Positions 17,757 through 27,180 of a DNA stretch of 35,944 bases are shown here, in pieces. Source of the stretch: Deltaproteobacteria bacterium (GTDB lineage: Bacteria; Desulfobacterota; Desulfuromonadia; Desulfuromonadales; BM103); NCBI GenBank assembly GCA_024636155.1, contig JAGXHM010000092.1, positions 1 to 35,944 of the forward strand, given 5' to 3'. The notes under the pieces are model-generated. The model did no database searches and had not been told where the DNA came from. It saw only the letters and a list, made by a program, of their open reading frames with translations. Position 1 is the stretch's first letter. Each line of letters opens with the position of its first letter. The position numbers and the translations under genes were made by a program.

Positions 17757-17790
17757 AAAAGAGAAGGCCCTTTTAGGCCTTCCCTCTTTA
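17757..17790. terminator. Bidirectional terminator between GGDEF and AMMECR1 genes
   Basis: AAAGAG plus AAGGCC pairs with GGCCTT and CTCTTT across a two-base bulge. The stem is flanked by an A run on the left and a T run on the right, so it can terminate both convergent genes. Confidence 0.7.
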
Positions 17791-17811
17791 TCCCATCGTT
17801 TTTGTGAAAAT

Positions 17812-18372
17812 CTACTCTGTTGTTTCCTCGCCAAAAACCTGGGCACTGAAAACATAGATGTCAGCATCGTCGGCCTTCCATGCATCCGTGGGTAAGCCTG
17901 CCTTGATGCAGGTCTGTTTGAGGAACGTTTGACGATCCCAATTGTGCTCCGTTGCAACCTGCGGCAACAAGACACCCCGATAAAAGCTTTTCTCGATATA
18001 AATGCCGTGCTTGCCGACTTCGATATCTTCGATGTTTTCAGTTTTATGCAGAGGTGACAGTACGGATATCTGGAGATTGAAGTTGTCGAGGTCTTCCTTC
18101 TTGAGAGGGTAGAAGCGTGGGTCTTTTGCAGCCGAGGCCTGAGCCATTTGGGCAACCTCTTTGAAGAGTGGAAGCTCGGACTGGAAGTTGCCGATGCAAC
18201 CTCGCAATTGTCCATTCTGCTTAATGGTCACAAAGCATCCGTTGCGCTGGTTCAGGGCTTTTTCTTCGCGGGGTTCGATGTATTCCTGGCCGGATTGCAC
18301 ACCAAGGATGATCGCCTGGCGGGCAATGGCCAGAAGAACTTGTTTTTCGTGAGCGTTTAACTCTCGGTCCAC
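17812..18372 (-). CDS. AMMECR1-domain protein (AmmeMemoRadiSam protein A family)
   Basis: A 186-residue protein that is one AMMECR1 domain: LNAHEKQVLLAIARQAI, CFVTIKQNGQLRGCIGNFQ with the family's invariant LRGCIG, AAKDPRFYPLKKEDL, LQISVLSPL and a C-terminal helix. The GTG at 18372 is preferred because GGAGG lies just before it and it gives the family N-terminus; the ATG at 18408 has no ribosome binding site and the TTG at 18423 overlaps the -10 box. In many genomes this domain goes with Memo and radical-SAM partners; neither is present here. The reaction is not established. It runs convergent to the GGDEF gene. Confidence 0.85.
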   Translation of the reverse strand: MDRELNAHEKQVLLAIARQAIILGVQSGQEYIEPREEKALNQRNGCFVTIKQNGQLRGCIGNFQSELPLFKEVAQMAQASAAKDPRFYPLKKEDLDNFNLQISVLSPLHKTENIEDIEVGKHGIYIEKSFYRGVLLPQVATEHNWDRQTFLKQTCIKAGLPTDAWKADDADIYVFSAQVFGEETTE

Positions 18373-18422
18373 GCTTCCTCCGATTTTATCAGGGGTAAAT
18401 GGTGTCATTGAAGGCCGCGCCA

Positions 18423-18451
18423 ATCATAGTGCTATCCGCCGATTTTTTCAA
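18423..18451 (-). promoter_or_regulatory. Sigma-70 promoter for the AMMECR1 gene
   Basis: On the minus strand TTGAAA (18451-18446), a 17-base spacer and TATGAT (18428-18423). Transcription would begin near 18416, which leaves a leader of about 45 bases to the GTG at 18372. Confidence 0.6.
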
Positions 18452-18541
18452 GAGATCTGATCCCCTTTTTATATTTAATCACAAGACGTGACGATTAGGT
18501 CTCTTGATCAGGGCTTGATTAGGCATTTTATCCATAAGGAT

Positions 18542-18577
18542 AAAAAAAGACAGCCTCCGCGCGCTGTGGAGACTGTC
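18542..18577 (-). terminator. typA terminator
   Basis: On the minus strand GACAGTCTCC (18577-18568) pairs with GGAGGCTGTC (18558-18549) with one G-U pair and a nine-base loop, followed by seven T residues. It lies about 60 bases after the typA stop. Confidence 0.85.
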
Positions 18578-18636
18578 CTGTAATCGTTATATGTTGTTAA
18601 TGAGAAGAGTCCCCATGTGAGGAGCGCCTCTGTGAT

Positions 18637-20448
18637 TTAATTGACTTTCTTCTGCGATTTTTTGCGATCGTTTTCGTCGAGCACTCGTTTGCGCAGGCGA
18701 ATCGATTCAGGAGTCACTTCAACCAACTCGTCAGTGTCAATGAATTCCAGAGCCTGCTCAAGGGTCAGGTTCCGCGGCGGTATAATCCGAATTGACTCAT
18801 CGGTGCCGGAAGCGCGCACGTTGGTCAGCTTTTTGCCTCTGCAGGCATTGACCACGAGATCATTCTCTTTGGCATGCTGGCCGAGAATCATCCCTTCGTA
18901 GACTTTGACGCCGGGTTGCACGAAAAGGGTGCCGCGATCCTGCAGGTTGAAGAGTGAGTAGGCGACGGTTTCTGCCGTCTCCATTGCGATCAAAACGCCA
19001 TTCTTGCGGCCAGTTATGGGGCCTTTCCATGGCCCATAGCCTTGAAAAGTATGATTTAAGACACCCGTTCCACGAGTGTCTGTAAGGAACTCGCTGCGAA
19101 AACCGATCAGGCCGCGGGCCGGAATCACAAATTCCAGGCGATTGAAGCCGTCAAGGGCATTCATTGCTGCCATTTCGGCTTTACGGGGACCAAGTTTTTC
19201 GATCACAGTGCCCTGGAATTCTTCAGGGACATCGATGACCAGATACTCCATCGGTTCACACTTTACGCCATCGATCTCACGGCAGATGACTTCCGGCTTG
19301 GAAACCGCCAGCTCAAAACCTTCACGGCGCATGTTCTCAATCAGGATGGACAGGTGTAGCTCGCCGCGTCCGGAAACTCTGAAGGTGTCGGTATTGGCTG
19401 TCTCCTCCACGCGCAGGGAGACATTGGTGCGCAGCTCTTTGAAGAGGCGGTCACGTATGTTCCGCGAGGTTACGTACTTGCCCTCACGTCCTGCAAAGGG
19501 CGAGGAGTTAACAATGAAGTTCATCGACAGTGTCGGCTCATCGATGGCGAGGTAGGGGAGTGACTTTGGATTTTCGGCACAGGCCAGTGTTTCACTGATA
19601 CCGACATTCTCAAAGCCGGCAATTGTAACGATGTCGCCAGCACTTGCCTCCGTGAGCTCAATCTGCTTGAGGCCCTCATAACCAAGTAGTTTGGTGATGC
19701 GACCTTTGGACATCTCACCACCTTTCTTAATTAATGCCACTGTCTCACCAGTGCTGACTTTACCGTTGAAAATCTTACCGGTAGCGAGACGGCCGAGGTA
19801 GTCATTGTAATCAATGGAGGTGATCAGCATCTGGAAGGGGGCTTCTGCATCAGCAACAGGTGGTGCCACTCTTTCACGGATCATCTCAAAGAGCGGATCG
19901 AGATTGTCAGAGTCGTCAGCTAATTCACGCTTTGCAATGCCTTGTTTGGCACTCGTGAAGATAAAGGGGAAATCAAGTTGGTTTTCGTCGGCATTGAGTT
20001 CACAAAAGAGGTCGAAGACCATGTCGACAACCTTCTCTGGACGCGCTCCCGGTCTGTCGATTTTGTTGATGACAACGATCGGCCGGAGACCGAGGTCCAG
20101 GGACTTTTTCAGGACAAAACGGGTCTGCGGCATCGGTCCGTCAAAAGCGTCGACCAGCAACAGGACCGAGTCAACCATTTTGAGCACCCGCTCCACTTCG
20201 CCACCAAAGTCGGCATGGCCAGGGGTGTCAACAATATTGATTTTTACCCCGCCATGGTTAATTGACAGGATTTTGGAAAGTATGGTAATGCCGCGTTCTT
20301 TTTCCAGATCGTTGCTGTCCATCACCCGTTCGGTGATGACCTGATTGTCGCGGAAGACCCCGGATTGTTTGAGCATAGCATCAACCAGAGTGGTTTTACC
20401 GTGGTCGACGTGAGCGATGATAGCGATGTTGCGTAGATGGCGTGTCAT
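18637..20448 (-). CDS. typA: Translational GTPase TypA/BipA
   Basis: A 603-residue ribosome-binding GTPase of the EF-G-like family that helps 50S assembly and stress adaptation. The G domain has IAHVDHGKT (P loop), ERGITI (switch I), [12 protein letters not shown] and INKIDRP. Domain II ([17 protein letters not shown]), the EF-G-like domains III and V ([36 protein letters not shown]) and the family-specific C-terminal domain follow. Length matches E. coli BipA (607). Own promoter at 20501-20528 and strong terminator, so it is monocistronic. Confidence 0.97.
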   Translation of the reverse strand: MTRHLRNIAIIAHVDHGKTTLVDAMLKQSGVFRDNQVITERVMDSNDLEKERGITILSKILSINHGGVKINIVDTPGHADFGGEVERVLKMVDSVLLLVDAFDGPMPQTRFVLKKSLDLGLRPIVVINKIDRPGARPEKVVDMVFDLFCELNADENQLDFPFIFTSAKQGIAKRELADDSDNLDPLFEMIRERVAPPVADAEAPFQMLITSIDYNDYLGRLATGKIFNGKVSTGETVALIKKGGEMSKGRITKLLGYEGLKQIELTEASAGDIVTIAGFENVGISETLACAENPKSLPYLAIDEPTLSMNFIVNSSPFAGREGKYVTSRNIRDRLFKELRTNVSLRVEETANTDTFRVSGRGELHLSILIENMRREGFELAVSKPEVICREIDGVKCEPMEYLVIDVPEEFQGTVIEKLGPRKAEMAAMNALDGFNRLEFVIPARGLIGFRSEFLTDTRGTGVLNHTFQGYGPWKGPITGRKNGVLIAMETAETVAYSLFNLQDRGTLFVQPGVKVYEGMILGQHAKENDLVVNACRGKKLTNVRASGTDESIRIIPPRNLTLEQALEFIDTDELVEVTPESIRLRKRVLDENDRKKSQKKVN

Positions 20449-20500
20449 TTTAGATACCTTTATTTGTTAACTAGTTAGCCGGTAATTGTTTGGGCGGGAC

Positions 20501-20528
20501 ATAATAGTCGCTTGACAGGGAAATGCAA
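20501..20528 (-). promoter_or_regulatory. Sigma-70 promoter for typA
   Basis: On the minus strand TTGCAT (20528-20523), a 16-base spacer and TATTAT (20506-20501), about 50 bases before the typA ATG. Confidence 0.5.
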
Positions 20529-20644
20529 GCTGCTTTTTTTGCGAACCAATTTGACCGTTAGAATATAAGTCCGTAAACAAAGAAAATTGCCGCGTGTCTG
20601 GCTTGTACTTGTCTGTTTTGTATGCATGTTTTAAGATGCATCCC

Positions 20645-21757
20645 ATGAATAAGAATTTGATGAATAAAAAGATGTCGATGCGCGCTCATAGAAACACATT
20701 GTACCTTATTTGTTTGCTTGTTGCGCTGAGCCTGCTCGGTGGCTGCACTGGTTTAACTCCATTCTCAACCGTAGTCCCACTGCAATTGACACCTGCTGAG
20801 GAAGCCCGGGTGGGGGCCGCCGTTGAGGTAAAGTTGATACAGATGCTTGGTGGCCCTTACCATGATCAGACTCTCGCCAGCGATCTCAGCCGTCTTATCC
20901 AAAGTCATCCCCCGCTGAAGGTTTCAGTCGCTGATCGGAGCGCATCTGCTCTCTATCCACTACCGGGCGGTCGAATCATCATGACGCGTGGCCTTCTGGC
21001 CAAGGTGAAGAGCCGGACAAAGCTCAAATCTCTCCTGACATACGCTATGCACTTGTCGGTTAACGTCTATAAAGATCGTTCAACGCGTAACATGGTTAAG
21101 ACGACAGAAGAACTTTTGTCCGCAGCAGGCTCCAGTTATGACCCTGATTCCGCGGCAATTCGTTTAGCCCGACTTTTTGAGCATGAACTCTGTAAGCAGG
21201 AGTGCCTGGCGATAGCTGAATCCGTTGGTGACCCAGCCGACGAAACAGATTTTACGAGCCTGCCAGATTCGGTCAAACGGCTTTCAACTTTGCAACCGGG
21301 CTATGAACTGGTTGCCAGAGCACAGAAAGCTGAAAAAGCTGGTGATCAGGCAACAGCCATCGCTCTTTACTTGCAAGCTGCTGCTACGACACCTGATGAG
21401 CCCCGTATCCTTGGTGCTCTGGGCTTGGCGTACCTGAGAGCAGGCCAGCTGCAGCCAGCTCGCCTGCATCTGCATAAGGCCGTCAAATTGCAGCCGGATT
21501 ACTATCGAACCCAGATGGGGCTCGGCTATTTTTATCTACAACAGCGTGAATTGCACCAAGCAAATCAAACCCTGTCCACCAGTGTTCGCTTATTGCCGGT
21601 CACAGAAAACCTCTTCCTGCTCGCTGAGGCCCGGGAAGAAAGTGGAGATATAAAAGGTGCCATGTCGCTTTACCAGTTCGTTGTTGAGTTTGATGGACAT
21701 AGTAAGCTGGGTCGTACCTCTGTCAGTCGTCTGTCAGAATTGGCAGGCAGACAATGA
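20645..21757 (+). CDS. TPR lipoprotein with degenerate M48 peptidase region
   Basis: A ~370-residue lipoprotein; the signal peptide ends in LLGGC (Cys34 if ATG 20645 is used). Residues ~45-150 follow the layout of M48-family metalloproteases: LTPAEEARVGAAVEVKLIQ, then the strand-turn ALYPLPGGRIIMTRGLLAKV. However, where HExxH should stand the protein reads SLLTYAMHLSV, so the zinc site is missing. The C-terminal ~170 residues are three to four TPR units (ILGALGLAYLRAGQLQPARL, MGLGYFYLQQRELHQANQTL). This looks like an inactive BepA-like scaffold of the periplasm or outer membrane. Several in-frame ATGs (20636, 20645, 20660) exist and none has a strong ribosome binding site. It overlaps the next gene by four bases (ATGA), so both are cotranscribed. 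Confidence 0.75.
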   Translation: MNKNLMNKKMSMRAHRNTLYLICLLVALSLLGGCTGLTPFSTVVPLQLTPAEEARVGAAVEVKLIQMLGGPYHDQTLASDLSRLIQSHPPLKVSVADRSASALYPLPGGRIIMTRGLLAKVKSRTKLKSLLTYAMHLSVNVYKDRSTRNMVKTTEELLSAAGSSYDPDSAAIRLARLFEHELCKQECLAIAESVGDPADETDFTSLPDSVKRLSTLQPGYELVARAQKAEKAGDQATAIALYLQAAATTPDEPRILGALGLAYLRAGQLQPARLHLHKAVKLQPDYYRTQMGLGYFYLQQRELHQANQTLSTSVRLLPVTENLFLLAEAREESGDIKGAMSLYQFVVEFDGHSKLGRTSVSRLSELAGRQ

Positions 21758-22308
21758 GACAAAATTTGATCCTTGAGGTTGACGAAGAGCTTCACTGGGA
21801 AGGTCGGCCAGCGCCGCGCTGCTACACGTTCAGGCATTGGCGACATTCAATCTTTGGTTTTTTAGTTCTGCTTCTTTGTGGCTACTGGCAGCTCCTCGGC
21901 TTTGAAATGTCAGCTGAATATGAATTGCCCTGGCTGGTTTGGTTGCCAACGCCTTTTCTGCTCTTTGCGATCTACCTCGCAATCGGCCATCTGATTCAGG
22001 CTCGACTGGAATGGAATCATGTCTATTATGCGATCACGGACCGTCGCCTGCTTGCGCAACGCGGTTTGCTGAAACAACGCACTGAGTTTTTGGAATTATC
22101 GGAGGTCACTTATTTTCGCCTGCACCAACAGAGTGAGCAACTCGGCACTCTTCGTGTTCATACAGGGAAAGAAGAACAGCTGGTCCTGCATTGCATAGAA
22201 TATCCTCGTCGAGCGACTGACCTTCTGGAGATGGCGATAGGCAAGGGCTTGCCCTCGAACGGTAACTGTCCCATTCAGGAAGTCGATTACAAGGCAACCA
22301 ACGAGTAA
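21754..22308 (+). CDS. Bacterial PH-domain (bPH2/DUF304) membrane protein
   Basis: A 184-residue protein with a short cytoplasmic start (VDEELHWEGRPAPRCYTFRH), two membrane helices (residues ~30-50 and ~62-85) and a bacterial pleckstrin-homology domain: HVYYAITDRRLLAQRGLLKQ, TEFLELSEVTYF, and LGTLRVHTG. In related proteins this fold mediates membrane or protein contacts. It starts inside the stop of the TPR lipoprotein gene (ATGA overlap), which implies translational coupling and a joint envelope role. Its exact function is unknown. Confidence 0.75.
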   Translation: MRQNLILEVDEELHWEGRPAPRCYTFRHWRHSIFGFLVLLLCGYWQLLGFEMSAEYELPWLVWLPTPFLLFAIYLAIGHLIQARLEWNHVYYAITDRRLLAQRGLLKQRTEFLELSEVTYFRLHQQSEQLGTLRVHTGKEEQLVLHCIEYPRRATDLLEMAIGKGLPSNGNCPIQEVDYKATNE

Positions 22309-22387
22309 GAGCTGAAGTAAAATCTTAACTTGTTGCTTTTAAACCTCTTTTTGATTAGTCTCTTGCGTCAGCCTGCCAGCACATTAA

Positions 22388-22555
22388 CTAGGAGCCTGTC
22401 CGAGAATGAATGACCAACTGCAAACCCAGCTGTTTGGTCCATATCTCAGCTCCTTTTCGGCCCAGAACTACAGCTATGAGCTCTCAAACGAGCTAAGATC
22501 TGTTCTCAAACTTCTGGGTTTTCGCTTAGGTCCCTATTCTCGGACAGGCTCCTAG
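22388..22555. mobile_element. 168-bp MITE-like element with 20-bp perfect terminal inverted repeats
   Basis: CTAGGAGCCTGTCCGAGAAT (22388-22407) and its exact reverse complement (22536-22555) bound a segment with no coding capacity. Pairing goes on inside (AAACCCAG against CTGGGTTT; ATCTCAGCTC against GAGCTAAGAT), so the whole unit folds into one long imperfect hairpin. If the outer CTAG at each end is a target-site duplication, the repeats proper begin GAGCCTGTCC. This fits a non-autonomous derivative of an IS whose transposase is elsewhere. It lies 15 bases before the miaB start. Confidence 0.75.
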
Positions 22556-22570
22556 GTTGGATGTAACTCT

Positions 22571-23899
22571 ATGCATACTAAATCATTTTACCTGGAAACC
22601 TTTGGCTGCCAGATGAATGTGGTCGACTCGGAGCGGATCGTTGACCTGCTTGCGGGGATTGGTTATCAGCAAATTGAAGAAGCTGAGCAAGCTGATCTGG
22701 TTTTGTTAAACACCTGCGCAGTGCGCGATAAAGCTGTGCGCAAGGCTTACGGTCACCTGGGTAACTTCAAACCCCTCAAAGAGCGCAATCCGGCCTTGAT
22801 TGTCGGCATGGGTGGGTGCATTGCCCAGCAGGAAGGCAAGCAGCTTCTGCAACAATTCCCGTATCTGGATCTGGTTTTTGGCACCCATAACGTTCATCGT
22901 CTGCCGGAAATGGTGCAACAGGTGGCGGATAGCCGGGTGCGTTGTGAAGAAACGGAATTTCTCGACCGTGAGACCCGTTTACAACTTTTTCCGTCACGCA
23001 CCGGGCAAGAAGCTTTCACCCGCTTTGTCACGATTATGCAAGGCTGCGACAACTTCTGTAGCTATTGTGTAGTGCCTTATGTCCGTGGTCGTGAAATCAG
23101 TCGACCCAGCGGTGAAATCCTTGCTGAGATTCGAGAGTTGGCAGAGCAGGGCGTGCGTGAGATAACGCTGATCGGGCAGAATGTTAACTCCTATGGTACC
23201 AAGGAAGAAGGCGAACTTAGCTTTCCGGAACTGCTTGAAAAGGTCAACAATATTGATGGTGTTGACCGGATTCGCTTTACCACCTCGCATCCGAAAGATT
23301 TATCCGATGAACTGATCCATTGTTTTGGACGCCTTGAAAAACTCTGCAAGCATTTGCACCTGCCGGTACAGTGTGGCTCAGATAATATTCTCAAGGCCAT
23401 GAATCGCGGCTATACCCGCGAACGTTACCTGGAAATCGTTTGCCGTTTGCAGCAGGTTTGTCCCGATATACGTCTGAGCACGGATATTATCGTCGGCTTC
23501 CCAGGCGAAACTGAGGACGATTTTGCTGAAACCATGTCGTTGCTGGAAATGGTGCGTTATACCGAAATATATTCTTTTATCTACTCGCCGCGCAGGGGCA
23601 CAACTGCTGCTGATATGAAGGACGAATTCACTGCAAAGGTAAAGCAGGTACATTTCAATCGCATGCTTGAATTACAGCAGGAAATCAGCCGTCAGCTTTG
23701 GGAGGCAGATGTGGGCACGGTGCAGGAGGTGCTGGTCGAAGGTGAAAGCAAGCTGGGCGAGGGGCAGTTGTTTGGTCGATCCACCTGGAACAGGATTGTT
23801 AACTTCTCCGGGCCAGCAGAGTTGGCCGGGCGCCTGGTTTCGGTGAATATCACGAAAGCTTTCCGCAACTCCCTGCTTGGCGAATTGGTTGAACATTGA
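22571..23899 (+). CDS. miaB: tRNA-2-methylthio-N6-dimethylallyladenosine synthase
   Basis: A 442-residue radical-SAM methylthiotransferase that adds a methylthio group to i6A37 of tRNAs reading UNN codons. The N-terminal UPF0004 domain carries the second cluster ligands Cys13 (TFGCQMN), Cys49 (LLNTCAVR) and Cys83 (GGCIAQ). The radical-SAM core has QGCDNFCSYC (Cys159, Cys163, Cys166), then RGREISRP and DIIVGFPGETEDDF. A TRAM domain closes the protein (EVLVEGES to RLVSVNITKAF). Only a weak ribosome binding site (GGTTGGA) lies upstream and it borders the MITE-like element, so that element probably shapes its expression. The host genome's miaA is not in the window. Confidence 0.96.
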   Translation: MHTKSFYLETFGCQMNVVDSERIVDLLAGIGYQQIEEAEQADLVLLNTCAVRDKAVRKAYGHLGNFKPLKERNPALIVGMGGCIAQQEGKQLLQQFPYLDLVFGTHNVHRLPEMVQQVADSRVRCEETEFLDRETRLQLFPSRTGQEAFTRFVTIMQGCDNFCSYCVVPYVRGREISRPSGEILAEIRELAEQGVREITLIGQNVNSYGTKEEGELSFPELLEKVNNIDGVDRIRFTTSHPKDLSDELIHCFGRLEKLCKHLHLPVQCGSDNILKAMNRGYTRERYLEIVCRLQQVCPDIRLSTDIIVGFPGETEDDFAETMSLLEMVRYTEIYSFIYSPRRGTTAADMKDEFTAKVKQVHFNRMLELQQEISRQLWEADVGTVQEVLVEGESKLGEGQLFGRSTWNRIVNFSGPAELAGRLVSVNITKAFRNSLLGELVEH

Positions 23900-23915
23900 T
23901 GCGAGGCGAACGACT

Positions 23916-24983
23916 ATGAACGAACAGGATTTTCAGTTTTTTAAAGAACTCGTCGAAGCGCCGAGTCCGTCAGGATTTGAGCAGCCGGCCCAGCGGGTCA
24001 TTCGCAAAGCCCTGGCTGACGATGTAGATGATTTGCGCACCGATGTTATGGGTAACGTGGTCGCTCATATCAAGGGGCCCGAGGGTTCTCCACGCTTGAT
24101 GCTGGCCGGACACTGTGATGAAGTCGGCTTTATGATCAAGTATATCGATGATCAAGGCTATCTCTTCTTCGCCCCGATCGGTGGCGTCGATGCGCACCTT
24201 GTGCCCGGTCAGAGAGTTACGGTTCATACCGCCGGCGGGCCGGTGCCCGGCGTGGTCGGCAAACGGCCGATTCACCAGATTGAAGCAAAAGACCGCGAAA
24301 AGGTCATTCCTTTCAAAAGCCAGTTTATTGATATCGGCTGCGTAGATAAGGCCGAGGCTGCCAAACTGGTCTCGATAGGCGATCCCGTGACATTCAGCGT
24401 TGGTGTCGAGCGCCTCCAAGGAACCCGTCTGACCTCGCGGGCTCTGGACGACAAGATGGGAGCCTTTATCGTTGCTCAGGTTCTGCGTGAAGTCCGCAGA
24501 CAGAAGACTTTGTCCGTTGATCTTTATGGTGTCTCCACTGTCCAGGAGGAGGTTGGCTTGCGTGGCGGGGCAACCAGTGCCTATGGCGTGCAACCAGACA
24601 TCGGCATCGCCGTCGAAGTTGGTTTTGCCAGCGACTACCCGGATGCCGATCACAAAGATTCAGGTGAGATCCTTCTCGGTAAAGGTCCAATTATTGCGCG
24701 CGGACCAAACATCAACCCGGTTCTATTCGAGCTTCTGATTGCCACAGCCAAAGAGGAAAACATCCCCTGCCAGATCATGGGAATCCCTCGTGCCACTGGT
24801 ACTGATGCCAATGTTATGCAGCTGGTACGTGGCGGCGTTGCGACCGCACTGGTCAGTATTCCTTTGCGCTATATGCATACCCCCGTTGAAGTCCTCGACT
24901 GGGTCGATCTTGAGGGTGCCGTGAAGCTCCTGTCTGCCCTTTGCAGCAGAATTACCAAGGAGCATTGCTTCGTCCCGAATTAA
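23916..24983 (+). CDS. M42 family aminopeptidase/endoglucanase-fold metallopeptidase
   Basis: A 355-residue dinuclear metallopeptidase. Metal and catalytic residues visible are LAGHCDEVGFM (His66, Asp68), SRALDDKMG (Asp178 bridging), TVQEEVGLRG (Glu211 base, Glu212 ligand), the Asp of GFASDYPD and the late His in MHTPVEVLD. M42 enzymes form large tetrahedral complexes that trim peptides from the N-terminus in the cytoplasm. The start at 23916 follows GAGGCGA and sits 16 bases after miaB, so the two are likely cotranscribed. Substrate preference cannot be told from the sequence. Confidence 0.92.
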   Translation: MNEQDFQFFKELVEAPSPSGFEQPAQRVIRKALADDVDDLRTDVMGNVVAHIKGPEGSPRLMLAGHCDEVGFMIKYIDDQGYLFFAPIGGVDAHLVPGQRVTVHTAGGPVPGVVGKRPIHQIEAKDREKVIPFKSQFIDIGCVDKAEAAKLVSIGDPVTFSVGVERLQGTRLTSRALDDKMGAFIVAQVLREVRRQKTLSVDLYGVSTVQEEVGLRGGATSAYGVQPDIGIAVEVGFASDYPDADHKDSGEILLGKGPIIARGPNINPVLFELLIATAKEENIPCQIMGIPRATGTDANVMQLVRGGVATALVSIPLRYMHTPVEVLDWVDLEGAVKLLSALCSRITKEHCFVPN

Positions 24984-25007
24984 GTATTGAGAAAGTTTAA
25001 ATAAAGC

Positions 25008-25036
25008 TTGACAACCCAAGCCCTTTTGACTAGATT
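25008..25036 (+). promoter_or_regulatory. Strong sigma-70 promoter for rplM-rpsI
   Basis: A consensus TTGACA (25008-25013), an optimal 17-base spacer and TAGATT (25031-25036), with the rplM ATG about 55 bases downstream. The leader may hold a control site, as is usual for ribosomal protein operons, but none is evident. Confidence 0.75.
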
Positions 25037-25090
25037 TCGAGTTTCTGTGAGCCCCGTAACCCCACAGATTTTTATATCGAGAGGATAGAA

Positions 25091-25498
25091 ATGAGCACTC
25101 CAGTTGCAAAAAAAGAAGATCTCCAGAAAGACTGGTACGTCGTTGATTTGGCAGATAAAGTTCTGGGCCGAGCGGCCACACAAATAGCCACAGTCTTACG
25201 CGGTAAGCATAAAGCTATTTACACGCCAAGCGTTGATACCGGTGACTTTGTCATCGTTCTTAATGCTGAGAAAATTCGTCTGACCGGCAACAAGCTGAGC
25301 CAGAAAATGTATTACCGTCACAGCGGCTTTACCGGTGGTATTACTGCAACTTCGGCTGAGAAACTGCTTGAAAAAAAACCCGAAGAGCTGATCAAGAAGG
25401 CGGTCAAAGGAATGTTGCCGAAGAACAAACTCGGTCGGCAGATGTACAGAAAACTTAAAGTCTATTGCGGTACCGAACATCCGCATCAGGCACAGTAG
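25091..25498 (+). CDS. rplM: 50S ribosomal protein L13
   Basis: A 135-residue early-assembly protein of the large subunit. Typical features are [37 protein letters not shown], the [11 protein letters not shown] segment and [20 protein letters not shown] near the C-terminus. AGAGGATAG precedes the ATG. It is followed after 43 bases by rpsI, the conserved pairing. Confidence 0.97.
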   Translation: MSTPVAKKEDLQKDWYVVDLADKVLGRAATQIATVLRGKHKAIYTPSVDTGDFVIVLNAEKIRLTGNKLSQKMYYRHSGFTGGITATSAEKLLEKKPEELIKKAVKGMLPKNKLGRQMYRKLKVYCGTEHPHQAQ

Positions 25499-25541
25499 CC
25501 CAAAGAACTTCAGGTTTAAGGGAATTCAGGAGATATAGACG

Positions 25542-25934
25542 ATGGCAGAGCAGAAAATTTACGCCACCGGTAAGAGAAAAACCTCGATTGCCCGTGTCTG
25601 GATGAAGCCGGGTACAGGTGAAATTACCATTAACAAGCGGACGATTGACGAATATTTCGGTCGCCCGACATCCAAAATGGTTGTTCGCCAGCCTCTCGAA
25701 CTGACCGAGAATGTCGGTAAGTTCGATATTACTGTGAATGTTAATGGTGGTGGTCCTTCTGGTCAGGCCGGTGCGATTAAGCACGGCATCACCAAGGCCC
25801 TGCTTGAAGCAGATCCTGCGCTTCGTGCATCGCTCAAGACGGCTGGTTTTATTACCCGTGACAGTCGAATCAAGGAACGTAAGAAGTACGGTAGACGTAG
25901 CGCCCGCGCTAGTTTCCAGTTCTCCAAACGTTAA
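25542..25934 (+). CDS. rpsI: 30S ribosomal protein S9
   Basis: A 130-residue small-subunit protein. It has [18 protein letters not shown], the [19 protein letters not shown] core, and the basic tail that reaches the P-site tRNA, ending in [17 protein letters not shown] with the invariant terminal Lys-Arg. AGGAG precedes the ATG. It forms an operon with rplM and ends at the terminator at 25974. Confidence 0.97.
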   Translation: MAEQKIYATGKRKTSIARVWMKPGTGEITINKRTIDEYFGRPTSKMVVRQPLELTENVGKFDITVNVNGGGPSGQAGAIKHGITKALLEADPALRASLKTAGFITRDSRIKERKKYGRRSARASFQFSKR

Positions 25935-25973
25935 CCCCTTGCGGCCCTTTGGGCTGCTCGGATAATTGGTTGG

Positions 25974-26000
25974 AAAGGGAAGCCTGTGGGCTTCCCTTTT
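25974..26000 (+). terminator. rplM-rpsI terminator
   Basis: AAAGGGAAGCC (25974-25984) and GGCTTCCCTTT with a TGTG loop form an 11-bp stem ending in a short T run. A smaller GC-rich hairpin (GCGGCCC/GGGCTGC) lies between it and the rpsI stop. Confidence 0.8.
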
Positions 26001-26053
26001 GCCGTTTATGGTTTGTTCCTCAGGAATGTCCTGCTGAAAACGAAGGAGTGGAT

Positions 26054-27091
26054 ATGCATCGGATCGCAGTTATAGGTGCCAGTGGTTATACCGGTGTAGA
26101 ATTGCTCAGGCTGCTTTCACAGCATCCTGATACGCAACTGGTGTGTGTTACGTCGCGTCAATATGCCGGGCAAGCGGTGACCGACGTGTTCCCTTCCCTG
26201 CAAGGCAGTCTTGACCTCGTTTTTGAGGACGTTGATCCAAAGGCACTGGCAGGACGTGCCGACCTGGTGTTTACCGCAGTGCCCCATCAAACCGCCATGG
26301 GGATGATTCCTGAACTTCTTGATGCTGGTTGCCGTGTTGTCGACCTCTCGGCAGACTTTCGTATCAGCGATGTCACCATTTACGAAGAGTGGTACCAGGA
26401 ACATACTGCGCAGGAACTACTCTCTGAGGCTGTTTATGGGCTTCCAGAGCTCTTTCGTGAGCAGATCCCATCCGCGAGATTGATAGCCAACCCTGGTTGT
26501 TATCCTACCAGTGTGGCACTGGCGTTGGCACCTTTGCTTGAAAATAGACTGATCGACCCGTCGACCATTATCGTTGATAGTAAATCGGGAGCCAGTGGAG
26601 CTGGTCGTGCGGCCAAAGTCGACACACTTTACTGTGAAGTTAATGAAGGTTTCAAAGCTTACAGCTTGCCCAGGCACCGTCATACTCCGGAGATTGAACA
26701 GACGCTTGGCAGACTGGTGGGGAGCGATGTGACGATCAGCTTTACGCCGCATTTGCTGCCGATCAATAGAGGTATCCTCAGTACCTGCTATGCCAGCTTG
26801 TCCGGTAAACTTACTTTGGACGCTCTGCTTGATGTTTACCTTGCGAAGTATGCGTCTGAGACTTTTGTCCGGGTGCTGCCAAAAGGGCAGTTGCCGAACA
26901 TCTCACAGGTTCGTGGCAGCAACTACTGCGATATCGGTTTGGCTGTTGATGATCGGACTGGCCGGGTGATTGCTCTTGCTGCAATTGACAATCTGGTTAA
27001 AGGAGCGGCTGGGCAGGCAATACAGAATATGAATCTCATGCTGTCTCTCCCTGAAAATACAGGTTTGATGTTTCCTCCGATTTATCCGTAA
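26054..27091 (+). CDS. argC: N-acetyl-gamma-glutamyl-phosphate reductase
   Basis: A 345-residue NADPH enzyme for the third step of arginine/ornithine synthesis. The Rossmann motif is [15 protein letters not shown]; the catalytic Cys is in [12 protein letters not shown]; the substrate-binding segment is [28 protein letters not shown] near the C-terminus is typical. GAAGGAG lies just before the ATG at 26054. No other arg gene is adjacent. It ends 90 bases before a long terminator hairpin. Confidence 0.96.
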   Translation: MHRIAVIGASGYTGVELLRLLSQHPDTQLVCVTSRQYAGQAVTDVFPSLQGSLDLVFEDVDPKALAGRADLVFTAVPHQTAMGMIPELLDAGCRVVDLSADFRISDVTIYEEWYQEHTAQELLSEAVYGLPELFREQIPSARLIANPGCYPTSVALALAPLLENRLIDPSTIIVDSKSGASGAGRAAKVDTLYCEVNEGFKAYSLPRHRHTPEIEQTLGRLVGSDVTISFTPHLLPINRGILSTCYASLSGKLTLDALLDVYLAKYASETFVRVLPKGQLPNISQVRGSNYCDIGLAVDDRTGRVIALAAIDNLVKGAAGQAIQNMNLMLSLPENTGLMFPPIYP

Positions 27092-27180
27092 GCGAGGTCA
27101 TCTTAGGTTGACTCTGTGCTTGTCAGAAATTTACACGGCACCCAGCTGGAGTTTCCGGATCGGCACTAGTTCTATCATAA

